Source: Methylophaga thiooxydans DMS010
GTDB lineage: Bacteria; Pseudomonadota; Gammaproteobacteria; Nitrosococcales; Methylophagaceae
Assembly: GCF_000156355.1 (NCBI RefSeq)
Contig: NZ_GG657897.1
Coordinates: 102,659 to 166,658 of the forward strand
Direction: 5' to 3'
DNA: 64,000 bases
Below are positions 27,247 through 36,446 of the stretch, one piece after another (position 1 is the stretch's first letter; the number at the start of each line of letters is the position of its first letter). Position numbers and translations under genes: made by a program. The notes under the pieces were generated by a model, which had not been told where the DNA came from, made no database searches, and saw only the letters and a program-made list of their open reading frames with translations.

Positions 27247-27262
27247 ATAAGTTAAAACTTAT
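27247..27262. promoter_or_regulatory. Palindrome in the lysR-pycA intergenic region (candidate operator)
   Basis: ATAAGT-TAAA-ACTTAT, a perfect 6+6 palindrome between the divergent genes. Its position suits a LysR-type autoregulatory or recognition site; spacing is one base off the classical T-N11-A rule. Confidence 0.5.
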
Positions 27263-27340
27263 CACTAGTAGAAATTATATCAATTTTTAATTATGTCTCG
27301 TTTTCACTACGCTATTTGCATCTAAACCGGAGGCTGCCCC

Positions 27341-28756
27341 ATGCTGAAAAAAGTGCTCATTGCCAATCGCGGCGAAATCGCAGTTCGCATCGTTAGAGCT
27401 TGTGCCGAAATGGGTATTCGTTCCGTTGCTATCTACACTGAGCCAGACCGCTATGCTTTGCATGTAAAACGTGCCGATGAATCATTCTCCCTTGGTGATG
27501 ACCCCTTAGCCGGCTATTTAGATCCGCTACGTATTGTGAATTTAGCTGTCGAAACGGGCTGTGATGCCATCCATCCCGGTTATGGTTTTCTCTCTGAAAA
27601 TGCAGAGTTCGCTCGCCTGTGTGAAAAAAATAACATTACTTTTATCGGTCCCAAATCTACCGTCATCGATAAAATGGGGGATAAAACGGCTGCGCGCGAC
27701 AGTATGCGTGAAGCTGACGTTCCCATCACACCCGGCTCTGATGGCAACCTCGCCGATCTAGATGAAGCGCTGAGTCTGGCTGAGGAAGTGGGTTATCCGG
27801 TCATGATCAAAGCCACATCGGGTGGCGGTGGTCGTGGTATTCGTCGTTGTGACAGTGCAGAAGAGTTACGTCAGCAGTACCCTCGCGTCATTTCAGAAGC
27901 AACCAAAGCATTCGGAAGTGCTGAAGTGTTTCTGGAAAAATGTATCGTCAACCCACGGCATATTGAAGTGCAGATCTTGGCGGATACACACGGTAATGTG
28001 ATTCATCTTTATGAACGAGACTGCTCTATTCAGCGCCGTAACCAGAAACTCATTGAAATTGCGCCGAGCCCACAACTTACCCCAGAACAACGTGATTATG
28101 TCGGCGATTTAGCGGTACGCGCAGCTCAAGCTGTGGGTTATGAAAACGCCGGTACGGTCGAGTTTCTGCTAACCGGTAATGAAGTGTATTTCATGGAAAT
28201 GAATACCCGAGTTCAGGTTGAGCACACCATTACCGAACAAATCACCGGCGTCGATATTGTCCGCGAACAAATACGCATCGCTGCGGGGGAAAAGCTAAGC
28301 TACCGCCAGCAAGATATTCAATATCGAGGATTTGCTTTGCAATTTCGGATCAATGCCGAAGATCCCAAAAACGATTTTTTGCCCAGTTTTGGCCGCATCA
28401 CCCACTATTATGCGCCCGGTGGACCCGGCGTTCGTGTTGATACCGCGATTTATACGGGCTATGAAATACCACCATATTTTGACTCCATGTGCTTAAAACT
28501 GGTGGTCTGGGCATTGGACTGGGAAGATGCCATCAACCGTGGCCAACGCGCTTTGGATGATATGCGTTTACACGGAATCAAAACCACTGCCACTTATTAT
28601 CAACAAATCCTTAATCATCCTGATTTTCGTAGCGGCCATTTCGATACCGGTTTTGTGCCTGCTCACCCTGAACTACTGAATTATTCCGATAAACGACGTC
28701 CCAGCGCGGTTGCGCTGGCTTTAGCCACCGCCATTGCAGCCCATACCGGCTGGTAA
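27341..28756 (+). CDS. pycA: Pyruvate carboxylase subunit A (biotin carboxylase)
   Basis: 471-residue biotin carboxylase: ATP-dependent carboxylation of biotin on the partner subunit. Motifs are KKVLIANRGEIAVRIVRACA, the ATP-binding KATSGGGGRGIRRC, EKCIVNPRHIEVQ, the DRDCSIQRRNQK-type segment ERDCSIQRRNQKLIE and EMNTRVQVEHTITE with the catalytic Arg and Glu. Coupling to an adjacent carboxyltransferase/biotin subunit and a PycR-like regulator makes it the two-subunit pyruvate carboxylase rather than AccC of fatty acid synthesis. The pair supplies oxaloacetate from pyruvate. Confidence 0.94.
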   Translation: MLKKVLIANRGEIAVRIVRACAEMGIRSVAIYTEPDRYALHVKRADESFSLGDDPLAGYLDPLRIVNLAVETGCDAIHPGYGFLSENAEFARLCEKNNITFIGPKSTVIDKMGDKTAARDSMREADVPITPGSDGNLADLDEALSLAEEVGYPVMIKATSGGGGRGIRRCDSAEELRQQYPRVISEATKAFGSAEVFLEKCIVNPRHIEVQILADTHGNVIHLYERDCSIQRRNQKLIEIAPSPQLTPEQRDYVGDLAVRAAQAVGYENAGTVEFLLTGNEVYFMEMNTRVQVEHTITEQITGVDIVREQIRIAAGEKLSYRQQDIQYRGFALQFRINAEDPKNDFLPSFGRITHYYAPGGPGVRVDTAIYTGYEIPPYFDSMCLKLVVWALDWEDAINRGQRALDDMRLHGIKTTATYYQQILNHPDFRSGHFDTGFVPAHPELLNYSDKRRPSAVALALATAIAAHTGW

Positions 28757-28782
28757 GCCGCTCTCAAGCTGGAGAAAGATGT

Positions 28783-30582
28783 ATGAAAAAAATTGAAGTT
28801 ACTGATGTCATTCTGCGTGATGCCCATCAATCCCTTATTGCCACACGCATGCGAACAGAGGACATGCTACCCATCTGCGACAAGCTGGATAAAGTCGGCT
28901 ATTGGTCATTAGAAGCATGGGGCGGTGCGACCTTTGATGCCTGCGTTAGATTCCTCAAAGAAGATCCGTGGGAAAGACTACGCCAGTTAAAACAAGCATT
29001 GCCCAATACCCGACTGCAAATGTTGCTACGCGGACAAAACCTGCTTGGTTATCGTCATTATGCTGATGATGTGGTGACCGCTTTTGTTGAGCGTGCCGCT
29101 GACAATGGTATTGATGTATTTCGTATTTTCGATGCCTTAAATGATCTACGTAACCTCGAAACAGCAATGACCGCGGTGAAAAAAGCGGGTAAACATGCTC
29201 AAGGCACGATCAGCTATACCACCAGCCCGGTGCATACCGCTGATTTGTTTGTAAAACAGGCTAAAGATCTGCAAAACATGGGGGCAGACTCCATTGCCAT
29301 CAAAGATATGGCGGGTTTATTAGCCCCCTATCCGACCTACGATCTGGTCAAAGCCATTAAAGCAGAAGTTGATCTTCCGCTGGTCATTCACAGTCATGCA
29401 ACGTCAGGGCTTGCCGCACAGTGTCAGCTAAAAGCCATTGAAGCCGGTGCCGATCGTATTGATACTGCTATTTCCTCTTTTGCTTGGGGTACGAGCCATC
29501 CGGCAACCGAATCGCAAGTAGCGGCATTACGAAATACCGAGTTTGATACTGGACTCGACTTAAACCTGTTATCCGACATTGCCGACTATTTCCGCGACGT
29601 TCGTAAAAAATACCATCAATATGAAAGTGAATTTACCCGTGAGGATGTCTCGGTTCAGATCAATCAGGTGCCGGGCGGTATGATGTCGAACCTAGCCAAT
29701 CAGCTGAAAGAACAAAATGCCCTGGATCGCATTCGTGATGTCTTTGCTGAAATTCCTCGCGTTCGTGAAGACTTAGGTTTTCCACCGTTAGTGACGCCAA
29801 CATCACAAATTGTCGGCACACAAGCGGTTTATAACGTGCTGGCAGGTGAACGCTACAAAACCATTACCAATGAAGTAAAACGTTATTTGCAGGGCGGTTA
29901 TGGGCATCCACCCGCAGCCGTCAACGCAGCGTTGCAAAAGAAAGCCGTCGGCAATGAAGACATTATCGAGTCGCGTCCTGCCGATGCATTGCGACCTGAG
30001 CTCGATAAACTGCGTGCAGACATCGGTGAACTCGCCACATCAGAAGAAGATGTCCTGACATTTGCCATGTTCCCTGACTTGGGCCGCGACTTTTTACAGC
30101 AACGTGCCAACGGCACATTAAAACCTGAGCCATTATTAGCTGCCACAGAAAATGGCAATAATCAAAGCAAAGACCCCATTGCGACAGAGTTTAAAGTCGA
30201 CGTACATGGTGAAAGTTACGATATCGCCATAACCGGTGTCGGTGATGTCGGTGGCGGTAAACGCAAGTTCTATATCTCCATTGATGGTATGCCTGAAGAA
30301 GTCACCTTTGAGGCCTTAAATGAATATATCAGTGAAGGTGTGAGTGGCGGCCGCAAGAAAGCATCGGCACCCGGCGATGTCACCGCGCCGTTACCCGGCA
30401 ATGTCGTTGAAGTATTGGTTGCAGAGGGCGATCAGGTCGAAGCGGGGCAAGCTTTGCTGGTTATGGAAGCAATGAAGATGGAAACAGAGTTACTAGCAAA
30501 TATTGCGGGCACAGTGAATAAGCTGCACGTGAGCAAAGGTGATCGCGTGACTCCCGGTGAGACATTGATTGAAATTGCTTAA
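28783..30582 (+). CDS. pycB: Pyruvate carboxylase subunit B (carboxyltransferase and biotin carrier)
   Basis: 599 residues. The N-terminal carboxyltransferase TIM barrel begins VTDVILRDAHQSLIATRMRT and includes WGGATFDACVRFL, RGQNLLGYRHY and the HSHATSG metal-site His pair. A PYC_OADA helical segment follows, and the C-terminal biotinyl domain carries the biotinylated Lys in VMEAMKMETE. Oxaloacetate decarboxylase alpha has the same layout, but no OadB/OadG membrane subunits are present and the biotin carboxylase gene lies 26 bases upstream, so pyruvate carboxylase is the better call. Confidence 0.93.
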   Translation: MKKIEVTDVILRDAHQSLIATRMRTEDMLPICDKLDKVGYWSLEAWGGATFDACVRFLKEDPWERLRQLKQALPNTRLQMLLRGQNLLGYRHYADDVVTAFVERAADNGIDVFRIFDALNDLRNLETAMTAVKKAGKHAQGTISYTTSPVHTADLFVKQAKDLQNMGADSIAIKDMAGLLAPYPTYDLVKAIKAEVDLPLVIHSHATSGLAAQCQLKAIEAGADRIDTAISSFAWGTSHPATESQVAALRNTEFDTGLDLNLLSDIADYFRDVRKKYHQYESEFTREDVSVQINQVPGGMMSNLANQLKEQNALDRIRDVFAEIPRVREDLGFPPLVTPTSQIVGTQAVYNVLAGERYKTITNEVKRYLQGGYGHPPAAVNAALQKKAVGNEDIIESRPADALRPELDKLRADIGELATSEEDVLTFAMFPDLGRDFLQQRANGTLKPEPLLAATENGNNQSKDPIATEFKVDVHGESYDIAITGVGDVGGGKRKFYISIDGMPEEVTFEALNEYISEGVSGGRKKASAPGDVTAPLPGNVVEVLVAEGDQVEAGQALLVMEAMKMETELLANIAGTVNKLHVSKGDRVTPGETLIEIA

Positions 30583-30583
30583 T

Positions 30584-31132
30584 CTACCAGTAAAAACCGC
30601 GACCATAATGCCAGTGTGTACGTGAACGCGGGTAGCTCACACCATAGCCAAAGTGGTCATAGTAATAGGGGTATCCGCGCCAATAAGGATCGTCCTCGTA
30701 GCTTGAGACAGTCCAACGGTAGATATCGCTTATCTGCACCACTGGCACGGTCATGGTTTTTTTATCAACGGTGATCGTGTCTTGCTTGGAGATTAAACCT
30801 GTTACGGTAACGCGCGTGTCCTCTTTATAAATATAGGGGTCGATAAACTCGTTTGTTTGAGCGAGAAAGCGACCATCACTGTCAGCCTTGATATTAGGTC
30901 GTCCAAAACTGTTTAATGGGAATTGAGCAATATGCAATGTTGACCCATTGTCGGTGTTTTCCACTTTGACAATCTGGCCGCCCCAACGCACTTTTTCTCC
31001 CTGATGAGCACTGACTTTGCCGTTCAGTTGAGCCAACTGTAAATCAGGGCTGGGAGCATTTTTTATAGCCACAGGAACGTTGCTACAGGCCGTTAAGATC
31101 AGCAGCATCACGGTTGATACGAGTATTTTCAT
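30584..31132 (-). CDS. slp: Slp-family outer-membrane lipoprotein
   Basis: 182 residues from the ATG at 31132, which is preceded by GGAGGA; a longer frame to 31189 lacks such a site. The lipobox LILTAC gives a lipoprotein signal. Typical Slp words are present: LNGKVSAHQGEKVRWGGQIV, FPLNSFGRP and GRFLAQTNEFIDPYIY. The C-terminal tail is rich in Tyr, Trp and His. E. coli Slp is a starvation- or stationary-phase-inducible outer-membrane lipoprotein of unclear function. Converges with pycB with a single base between stop codons. Confidence 0.9.
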   Translation of the reverse strand: MKILVSTVMLLILTACSNVPVAIKNAPSPDLQLAQLNGKVSAHQGEKVRWGGQIVKVENTDNGSTLHIAQFPLNSFGRPNIKADSDGRFLAQTNEFIDPYIYKEDTRVTVTGLISKQDTITVDKKTMTVPVVQISDIYRWTVSSYEDDPYWRGYPYYYDHFGYGVSYPRSRTHWHYGRGFYW

Positions 31133-31302
31133 GCTTCCTCCAATACGTCCGTAACAATACGGGACAATCATTATTGCTATGGACTGCAAATCGCTGACTG
31201 AGTTTCACGATGAAACGGGATGAAGTCAGGAATTTCATCCCTTATAGCGGTAACAAGAAACTGGCACACTGTGTCTGTGACATAACTTAGGGAAGATTTA
31301 TA

Positions 31303-31728
31303 GTGACAACAAGAGACACAACCTATCAAGCGCTAATGGCGTCGGCAGAAGACACGTCGTTACGTTCACGCAACCACAATGATGAGTTAATCGGCATCGA
31401 CTTTTGTCAGCAACTGGATGCACTAAGCAACGAGCAAGTCACAACCTTAGAGCAAGCATGGAATAACAAACGTCGTCAGGCGTTGAAAGAAAAAATCTCG
31501 GCTCAGTTTATGATCGTGCAGTTAACGCTATTGATGCTGGTCGCAGCCATTAGTGCCTGGTTTATTGGTGGCATTATCGGTATGTTCACCAGCCTGATTG
31601 GCTTAATGGGCTTATTTATCGTTATCGATAGTAAACGTGTCACAGATGCAAAGAAGAATCTTAGTGACGCAGAGCGTGTGTATTCTGTGCTCAGTAAGAC
31701 GAATCAGAGTTCGCCATACAGACTGTGA
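31303..31728 (+). CDS. Two-helix membrane protein, paralogue of the gene at 47342-47761
   Basis: 141 residues from a GTG start behind AGGGA. The N-terminal cytoplasmic part contains SRNHNDELIGIDF and a helix ending in LEQAWNNKRR. Two membrane helices follow (about 72-90 and 92-112, with WFIGGIIGMF between), then a basic segment DSKRVTDAKKNLSDAERVY. The same architecture and words (SRNHNDELIGIEY, EDKRVRIAKRNLTDA) recur in the protein at 47342. Family unknown to me. Its 3' end overlaps convergent HDOD by 25 bases. Confidence 0.75.
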   Translation: MTTRDTTYQALMASAEDTSLRSRNHNDELIGIDFCQQLDALSNEQVTTLEQAWNNKRRQALKEKISAQFMIVQLTLLMLVAAISAWFIGGIIGMFTSLIGLMGLFIVIDSKRVTDAKKNLSDAERVYSVLSKTNQSSPYRL

Positions 31729-32573
31729 TATTCCTCCAGCAGATCTGCCAGCATATCTTCGTAATCAATGTCGCTCATGCCGAGGCGTGTCAGCACCAGC
31801 TCTTTTGCCATAGGCCACTCAGCATCTATTTTTCCATACTTGTATATTGTGGCAGCATGTGACGCAATCTTGATTAAACAATATAAATCTTTCTGACTCT
31901 CTGTCACGGATTGATCATTGATGAAATCTGGTTCGTGATGTCTTAACACCAGCTCACACAAAGACTTCGGCAAATTCCATGAGGAGGCGACAAAATAGCC
32001 AACAATGGCGTGGTTAGTCCGATAATGACCTTCTTCAATATCCGTGAAAACATGATGGGGCGAATGATTCGCCTCAAACAGTACGTCTTTGTAATTGTCA
32101 TACTTCATCGCCATCAATGGTATGCCACAATCCCGGAACAACCCTAGGGCATATAAGTCTTCAGGATAAAGATCAACCTTATCGGCCACGTACTTCAGTA
32201 CAAGCTGCGACATGGTGGCTACCTCCATCGTATTGTCCCAAAATTTTTCCAGGGAAATCGAGGCCTTGCCACCCAGGCTCTTGCGTAATGTGAAGTAGGT
32301 GATGAGATGCTCAAGCTTGTCTGCACCAAGCAATATCACTGCCTGACGAATATCAGATAGCTCACGACTCATACCAAATATAGGTGAGTTAACGGTTTTC
32401 AGTACGACAGCAGACAGCGCCACATCCTGCGCGATGACATCAGCAAAGTCGACGGGATCTGGATCGGATTTCGCTAATTCTTGCTGTATCGCAATCAGTA
32501 CCGTTGGCTTGGGTGGAATGCTGAACTGACTGGTGATGTTCTCTGCATTTGTTTCGCTAATATCTAACATCAA
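31704..32573 (-). CDS. HDOD-domain signalling protein
   Basis: 289 residues of HDOD type, a degenerate relative of the HD-GYP/HD phosphohydrolase fold found in bacterial signalling. Visible are DVALSAVVLKTVNSPIFGMS, IRQAVILLGADKLEHLI, DLYALGLFRDCGIPLM and later LRHHEPDF. The catalytic HD pair is not intact (FRDCG in place of HD.G), as usual for HDOD, so a scaffold or adaptor role is likely. It lies 25 bases downstream of the large GGDEF-EAL gene in the same direction and may be co-transcribed with it. Confidence 0.88.
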   Translation of the reverse strand: MMLDISETNAENITSQFSIPPKPTVLIAIQQELAKSDPDPVDFADVIAQDVALSAVVLKTVNSPIFGMSRELSDIRQAVILLGADKLEHLITYFTLRKSLGGKASISLEKFWDNTMEVATMSQLVLKYVADKVDLYPEDLYALGLFRDCGIPLMAMKYDNYKDVLFEANHSPHHVFTDIEEGHYRTNHAIVGYFVASSWNLPKSLCELVLRHHEPDFINDQSVTESQKDLYCLIKIASHAATIYKYGKIDAEWPMAKELVLTRLGMSDIDYEDMLADLLEEYHSLYGEL

Positions 32574-32598
32574 GTATTTCCTTATACGATAAGCCTGA

Positions 32599-35500
32599 TT
32601 ATCGCTCTGGCTCTATGGTTCGTCCAGCCAGTCTAGTAGTTGGCTGCATCGCATTTGCGACTAATTCCTGCATGCTTTCAAATCGTTGACCAAACTCAGT
32701 TAATGCCGCCATGGCATCCTGAGGGTTACCGGCTAGGTAAGTCTCGCGAAGCTCATGCGCCAACGCATGCAAGTTATCATGATTCTGTTCCAGTTTATCC
32801 AGCCAGATTTCATCAAACATACCCTGGCCATGAACACGACTCAGCCAACTACCACAGTGACACTTACGGTTATCCATAATCGGCCAGTGTTCAACCTTGT
32901 CAGCATCACGTTTTATATTGTTAATAAAACTCTCATACCAATGATTTGAGGTCAACTCAAACAGCTTTAAAGCCTGTTGACGTATCGATAATGGCTGAGC
33001 TGCAAAGGTTTGCCACTCAATATTAGGCTTATAGGCATTAAGCCAAATCAATACCTCTTCGGCTGGCATGGGTTTGGCGATACCGTAGCCTTGTGCACGT
33101 TCACAGCCGCTCATTAATAACATTAACCCAGATTCTGTGGTTTCAACCCCCTCAGCAATCACCTGGCGGTTAAACGCCTCGGCCAGTCCACTCACACCAT
33201 CGACAATGGTGTAATCCTGCGGGTCATCTAACATGTCACGAACAAACGTCTGATCAATTTTGATAGTGCTGGCTGTTAAGTGTCTGAGATGCGTCAGTGA
33301 CGAATAGCCGGTACCAAAATCATCCAAGGCGATCGACACACCAAGCAAATCACGGCATAACTTAATCACTTTACTGATCGCGCCGATATCCCCTAAGGCA
33401 CTGGTCTCAACAATCTCAAGCTGAAGATAACGAGAATCAATATCAGCGTGTGTTGCCAAAGCCGCTTCGACATCATCAATAAAGTGGGCTGACTGTAAAT
33501 GCAGTGACGCAACGTTAACGCTCACCTCTATTTCTTTACCTTCGTCATGCCAGACTTGCAGCTGCTGCATCGCTGAACGCATTACCCAGTTACCGACATC
33601 AATTTCGATCTCGGAACCTTCAATCAGTGGCAAAAAGTGGATGGGGCTCAGCAATCCCTTCTTGGGGTGAACCCAGCGAATCAATGCTTCCATACCAAAC
33701 ACTTCACCGGTTCGCATATTCACCTTAGGCTGATAAAACAGACGGAATTGATCTTGTTCCAAGCCCAGACGAATTTGCTGTAACCATTGCTGTTTTTCGA
33801 TGTTCTGGCGGTTCTTCGCCGGATTGAAAAGCTTATAGGTATTTCGCCCAGCCAGTTTTGCTTGATACATGGTTTGGTCAGCATGCCTGAGCAAGGTATC
33901 CAAATCCGCATTCTCTTGCGGATAAAAGGTCACACCACTGGAAGCACTAATGTCGATTCGCGTATCATTGACGTTGTAGGGCTGAGCCAATGATTCATGA
34001 ATGCGGCGAAGCATAAACTCACACTCAGACTGCGATTCGATATCACGAAATAAGATCGCAAACTCATCACCACCAAACCGCGAAATGGTGTCTTCATCTC
34101 GCACATTCTTGCGTAAGCGCACGGCCACTTCAATCAGTAACTGGTCACCGACCTCATGACCATAGGTATCATTGACCGGCTTAAAGTTATCCAGATCCAG
34201 AAAGCAGATCGCCAACATCGTCTCTGTGCGATTACTGTGTGCCATCGCTTGTGAGAAACGATCAGCAAACAAGACGCGGTTGGGTAGCTTTGTCAGCACA
34301 TCATAATGTGCCATCATTTCCAGCGTTTCCTGCTGCTGCTTGGTTTGTGTGATATCTGAAAACAAGCCCACAAAGTGGCGACTTTGACCATCATCATCCG
34401 TTATCGCTGAAATGGTTAACAATTCGGCATATAACTCGCCATTCTTACGTCGATTCCATACCTCGCCCTGCCAATAGCCATGCTCAATAATCGATTGCCA
34501 CATTTTGCTAAAAAATTCTGGAGAATGCTTACCTGAGTTGAGGATGTCAGGCCCTTTACCCAGTACCTCTTCACGACTAAAACCGGTTATTTCACAAAAG
34601 GCCGGGTTCACATCGGTAATCGTGCCGCTGGTATCGGTAATGATGATACCTTCCTGAGCCTGATTAAATACTCTGGAGGAGAAACGTAACTGTTCTTCAG
34701 CTTCTTTACGCACAGTGATGTCATACACTACCAGCAACAGTTCACTGTCGAATGTATCTTGCAAAAAGGATGTGCTGAGCAGGGCGACTTTTGTCTGCCC
34801 ATGCAGGGTATTTATCTCCAGCTCCATTGACGATGGGGGCTGCGTCTTATCGCCATGATGCAAATGAGCCAGATAAGCCTTGAACTCGTCGCGATAACGT
34901 TGAGGGTGTGCCGTAATCTTCCACCAAGACTCTCCCCCCTGAACATGCTCGAGTTGATAGCCATAATTATCGCTAAACGCCTGATTGATAAAACTCACCT
35001 CCCTGTTAGCGTTAAGTAGCAGGTAAGGTATCGGTGACCCCTCGATAAGATGACGAAACTTTTGATTGGCCATTGATGCAGCAAAGATAAAGCGTATAAA
35101 CAAAGCCAGTAGCAAAAACAAGGTCATGGCGACACCGTATATCAGAATCCGTTTTTGCCAGACATCTCGAGGCATATCAGACCAGCCACCCAGCGGTGCT
35201 GCTGACAGTATCCATTCTCCTTCCGGTAACTTTAACGTCTGCGTTAGCTTGGGCGAATTAAATAAGGCAGGATCACCAAAAAAAACATCACCTTGTCGGC
35301 CTAAACTATCTGAACCTTTGATCGCTAAATTGATGGGCATGCCATCATCATTAAGTCCGTTTTTTTCCAAAAAAAGTTCAATATCAATGACCGCAGAAAT
35401 CAATCCCCAAAAGTATTCTTCGTTGCTTGCTTGTTTTTGCAAAAAAACAGGGATGCGGGTAATTAAGCCCAACCCCCCTTGTTTTAACTCCAACGGGCCA

Positions 35501-35946
35501 GCTAATACCAGCTCACGCGTTCGCCTTGCTCTATCCGCCGCCTCAAATTGTGACGGGGTATTTCGATAATCCAAACCCACCGCCGCACGGTTGCCCTCCA
35601 TAGGGTACATATAGCGAATAACCATATCTGGGGCAGCGGCAATATTGCGTATTTCTGACTGGGCATTGACCAAGTGACGAACCGCTTGTTCAAACTGATC
35701 TTGTGACAGCGTTGGGTTAATCGCAAATAGACCAGGCAAACCACGAACGATTTGAATATGGTTTTGTAAGTTAGTAAAAAGTCGGTTGTGATAGAGGCTT
35801 AATTGTTTTTGGGTATCGCTGTAGAGCTCGTTCTGATGTCGCTCAACCAAGCTCATATTCAGATACGCTGCAGCGATGAGCAGCAGCGTAGCCAATACTG
35901 TCAGTATGCTATAGAAGGCTAGCTTGGTTGATATAGTTTGTTGCAT
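32599..35946 (-). CDS. Membrane-bound CHASE-PAS-PAS-GGDEF-EAL-CZB cyclic-di-GMP protein
   Basis: 1115 residues. Membrane helices at about 10-30 and 270-292 enclose a periplasmic CHASE-like sensor. Two PAS domains follow (about 300-410 and 425-540, with IIITDTSGTITDVNPAFCEI). A GGDEF domain with intact RFGGDEFAILF and an EAL domain with EALIRW, DDFGTGYSSL and IAEGVET come next; both catalytic signatures look complete. The C-terminal 110 residues resemble a zinc-binding CZB domain (NHWYESFINNI, RKCHCGSWL, HDNLHALAHEL). CZB domains sense zinc or redox state in chemoreceptors and in the diguanylate cyclase DgcZ. Net activity (synthesis or hydrolysis) cannot be predicted. Confidence 0.92.
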   Translation of the reverse strand: MQQTISTKLAFYSILTVLATLLLIAAAYLNMSLVERHQNELYSDTQKQLSLYHNRLFTNLQNHIQIVRGLPGLFAINPTLSQDQFEQAVRHLVNAQSEIRNIAAAPDMVIRYMYPMEGNRAAVGLDYRNTPSQFEAADRARRTRELVLAGPLELKQGGLGLITRIPVFLQKQASNEEYFWGLISAVIDIELFLEKNGLNDDGMPINLAIKGSDSLGRQGDVFFGDPALFNSPKLTQTLKLPEGEWILSAAPLGGWSDMPRDVWQKRILIYGVAMTLFLLLALFIRFIFAASMANQKFRHLIEGSPIPYLLLNANREVSFINQAFSDNYGYQLEHVQGGESWWKITAHPQRYRDEFKAYLAHLHHGDKTQPPSSMELEINTLHGQTKVALLSTSFLQDTFDSELLLVVYDITVRKEAEEQLRFSSRVFNQAQEGIIITDTSGTITDVNPAFCEITGFSREEVLGKGPDILNSGKHSPEFFSKMWQSIIEHGYWQGEVWNRRKNGELYAELLTISAITDDDGQSRHFVGLFSDITQTKQQQETLEMMAHYDVLTKLPNRVLFADRFSQAMAHSNRTETMLAICFLDLDNFKPVNDTYGHEVGDQLLIEVAVRLRKNVRDEDTISRFGGDEFAILFRDIESQSECEFMLRRIHESLAQPYNVNDTRIDISASSGVTFYPQENADLDTLLRHADQTMYQAKLAGRNTYKLFNPAKNRQNIEKQQWLQQIRLGLEQDQFRLFYQPKVNMRTGEVFGMEALIRWVHPKKGLLSPIHFLPLIEGSEIEIDVGNWVMRSAMQQLQVWHDEGKEIEVSVNVASLHLQSAHFIDDVEAALATHADIDSRYLQLEIVETSALGDIGAISKVIKLCRDLLGVSIALDDFGTGYSSLTHLRHLTASTIKIDQTFVRDMLDDPQDYTIVDGVSGLAEAFNRQVIAEGVETTESGLMLLMSGCERAQGYGIAKPMPAEEVLIWLNAYKPNIEWQTFAAQPLSIRQQALKLFELTSNHWYESFINNIKRDADKVEHWPIMDNRKCHCGSWLSRVHGQGMFDEIWLDKLEQNHDNLHALAHELRETYLAGNPQDAMAALTEFGQRFESMQELVANAMQPTTRLAGRTIEPER

Positions 35947-36090
35947 GTCCTAAATATCGACACCAATTAGAGTGAACGTAGTTTTTTTTATGAGTCACGG
36001 TGAGTGCTCCCTTGAGTGAGTTCATTATACGCAGCACTATGAGGGTGATGTCGATTCAGTTTTTATTGCTACTAAATCCCTTTCCAAGCC

Positions 36091-36267
36091 ATCAATCACA
36101 ACCCTGTTTTCTGCCTTGTACTTTTGCTTAATAAAGCGCTTTATCTATCTGGCTAACAGAATGGCATTACTGGCATCAATAATCATCGCGCCAATGCTGA
36201 TACTGCAATGAATCGACTTTTCCGTCGTATCCTCAGCAACACGACGAACCCGTTCATTCCTTCTAGC
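36091..36267 (-). pseudogene. Relic of a GGDEF (diguanylate cyclase) C-terminus
   Basis: The minus strand from 36267 reads ERVRRVAEDTTEKSIHCSI then SIGAMIIDASNAILLA before a stop; a shifted frame continues IDKALY, stop, AKVQGR. Together these match the end of a GGDEF domain (vSIGvA....D...LL..AD.ALY.AK..GRN). Stops and a frameshift show decay. Further decayed sequence extends to about 36377. The remainder of the 500-base gap 35947-36446 shows no other gene. Confidence 0.75.
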
Positions 36268-36446
36268 AATTGCTCAATATTGATGTCCTGCATCACCGCC
36301 ATCGGCCGACCACTTAGAGAGGCTTTAGCAAGCAAGTGATGCAGAAAATGCAGGGGCAAACTAGCTTTATTTTGCATTTTCGCTAAAACGCGCTAGCCTG
36401 ATGTTAGATTGACTCAAACGAAACTCACTCAGAGCGGACTACACGG

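Noticed and set aside
36183-36377. Minus-strand 64-codon frame
   Set aside because: Overlaps the decayed GGDEF sequence in a different frame; treated as part of that relic.
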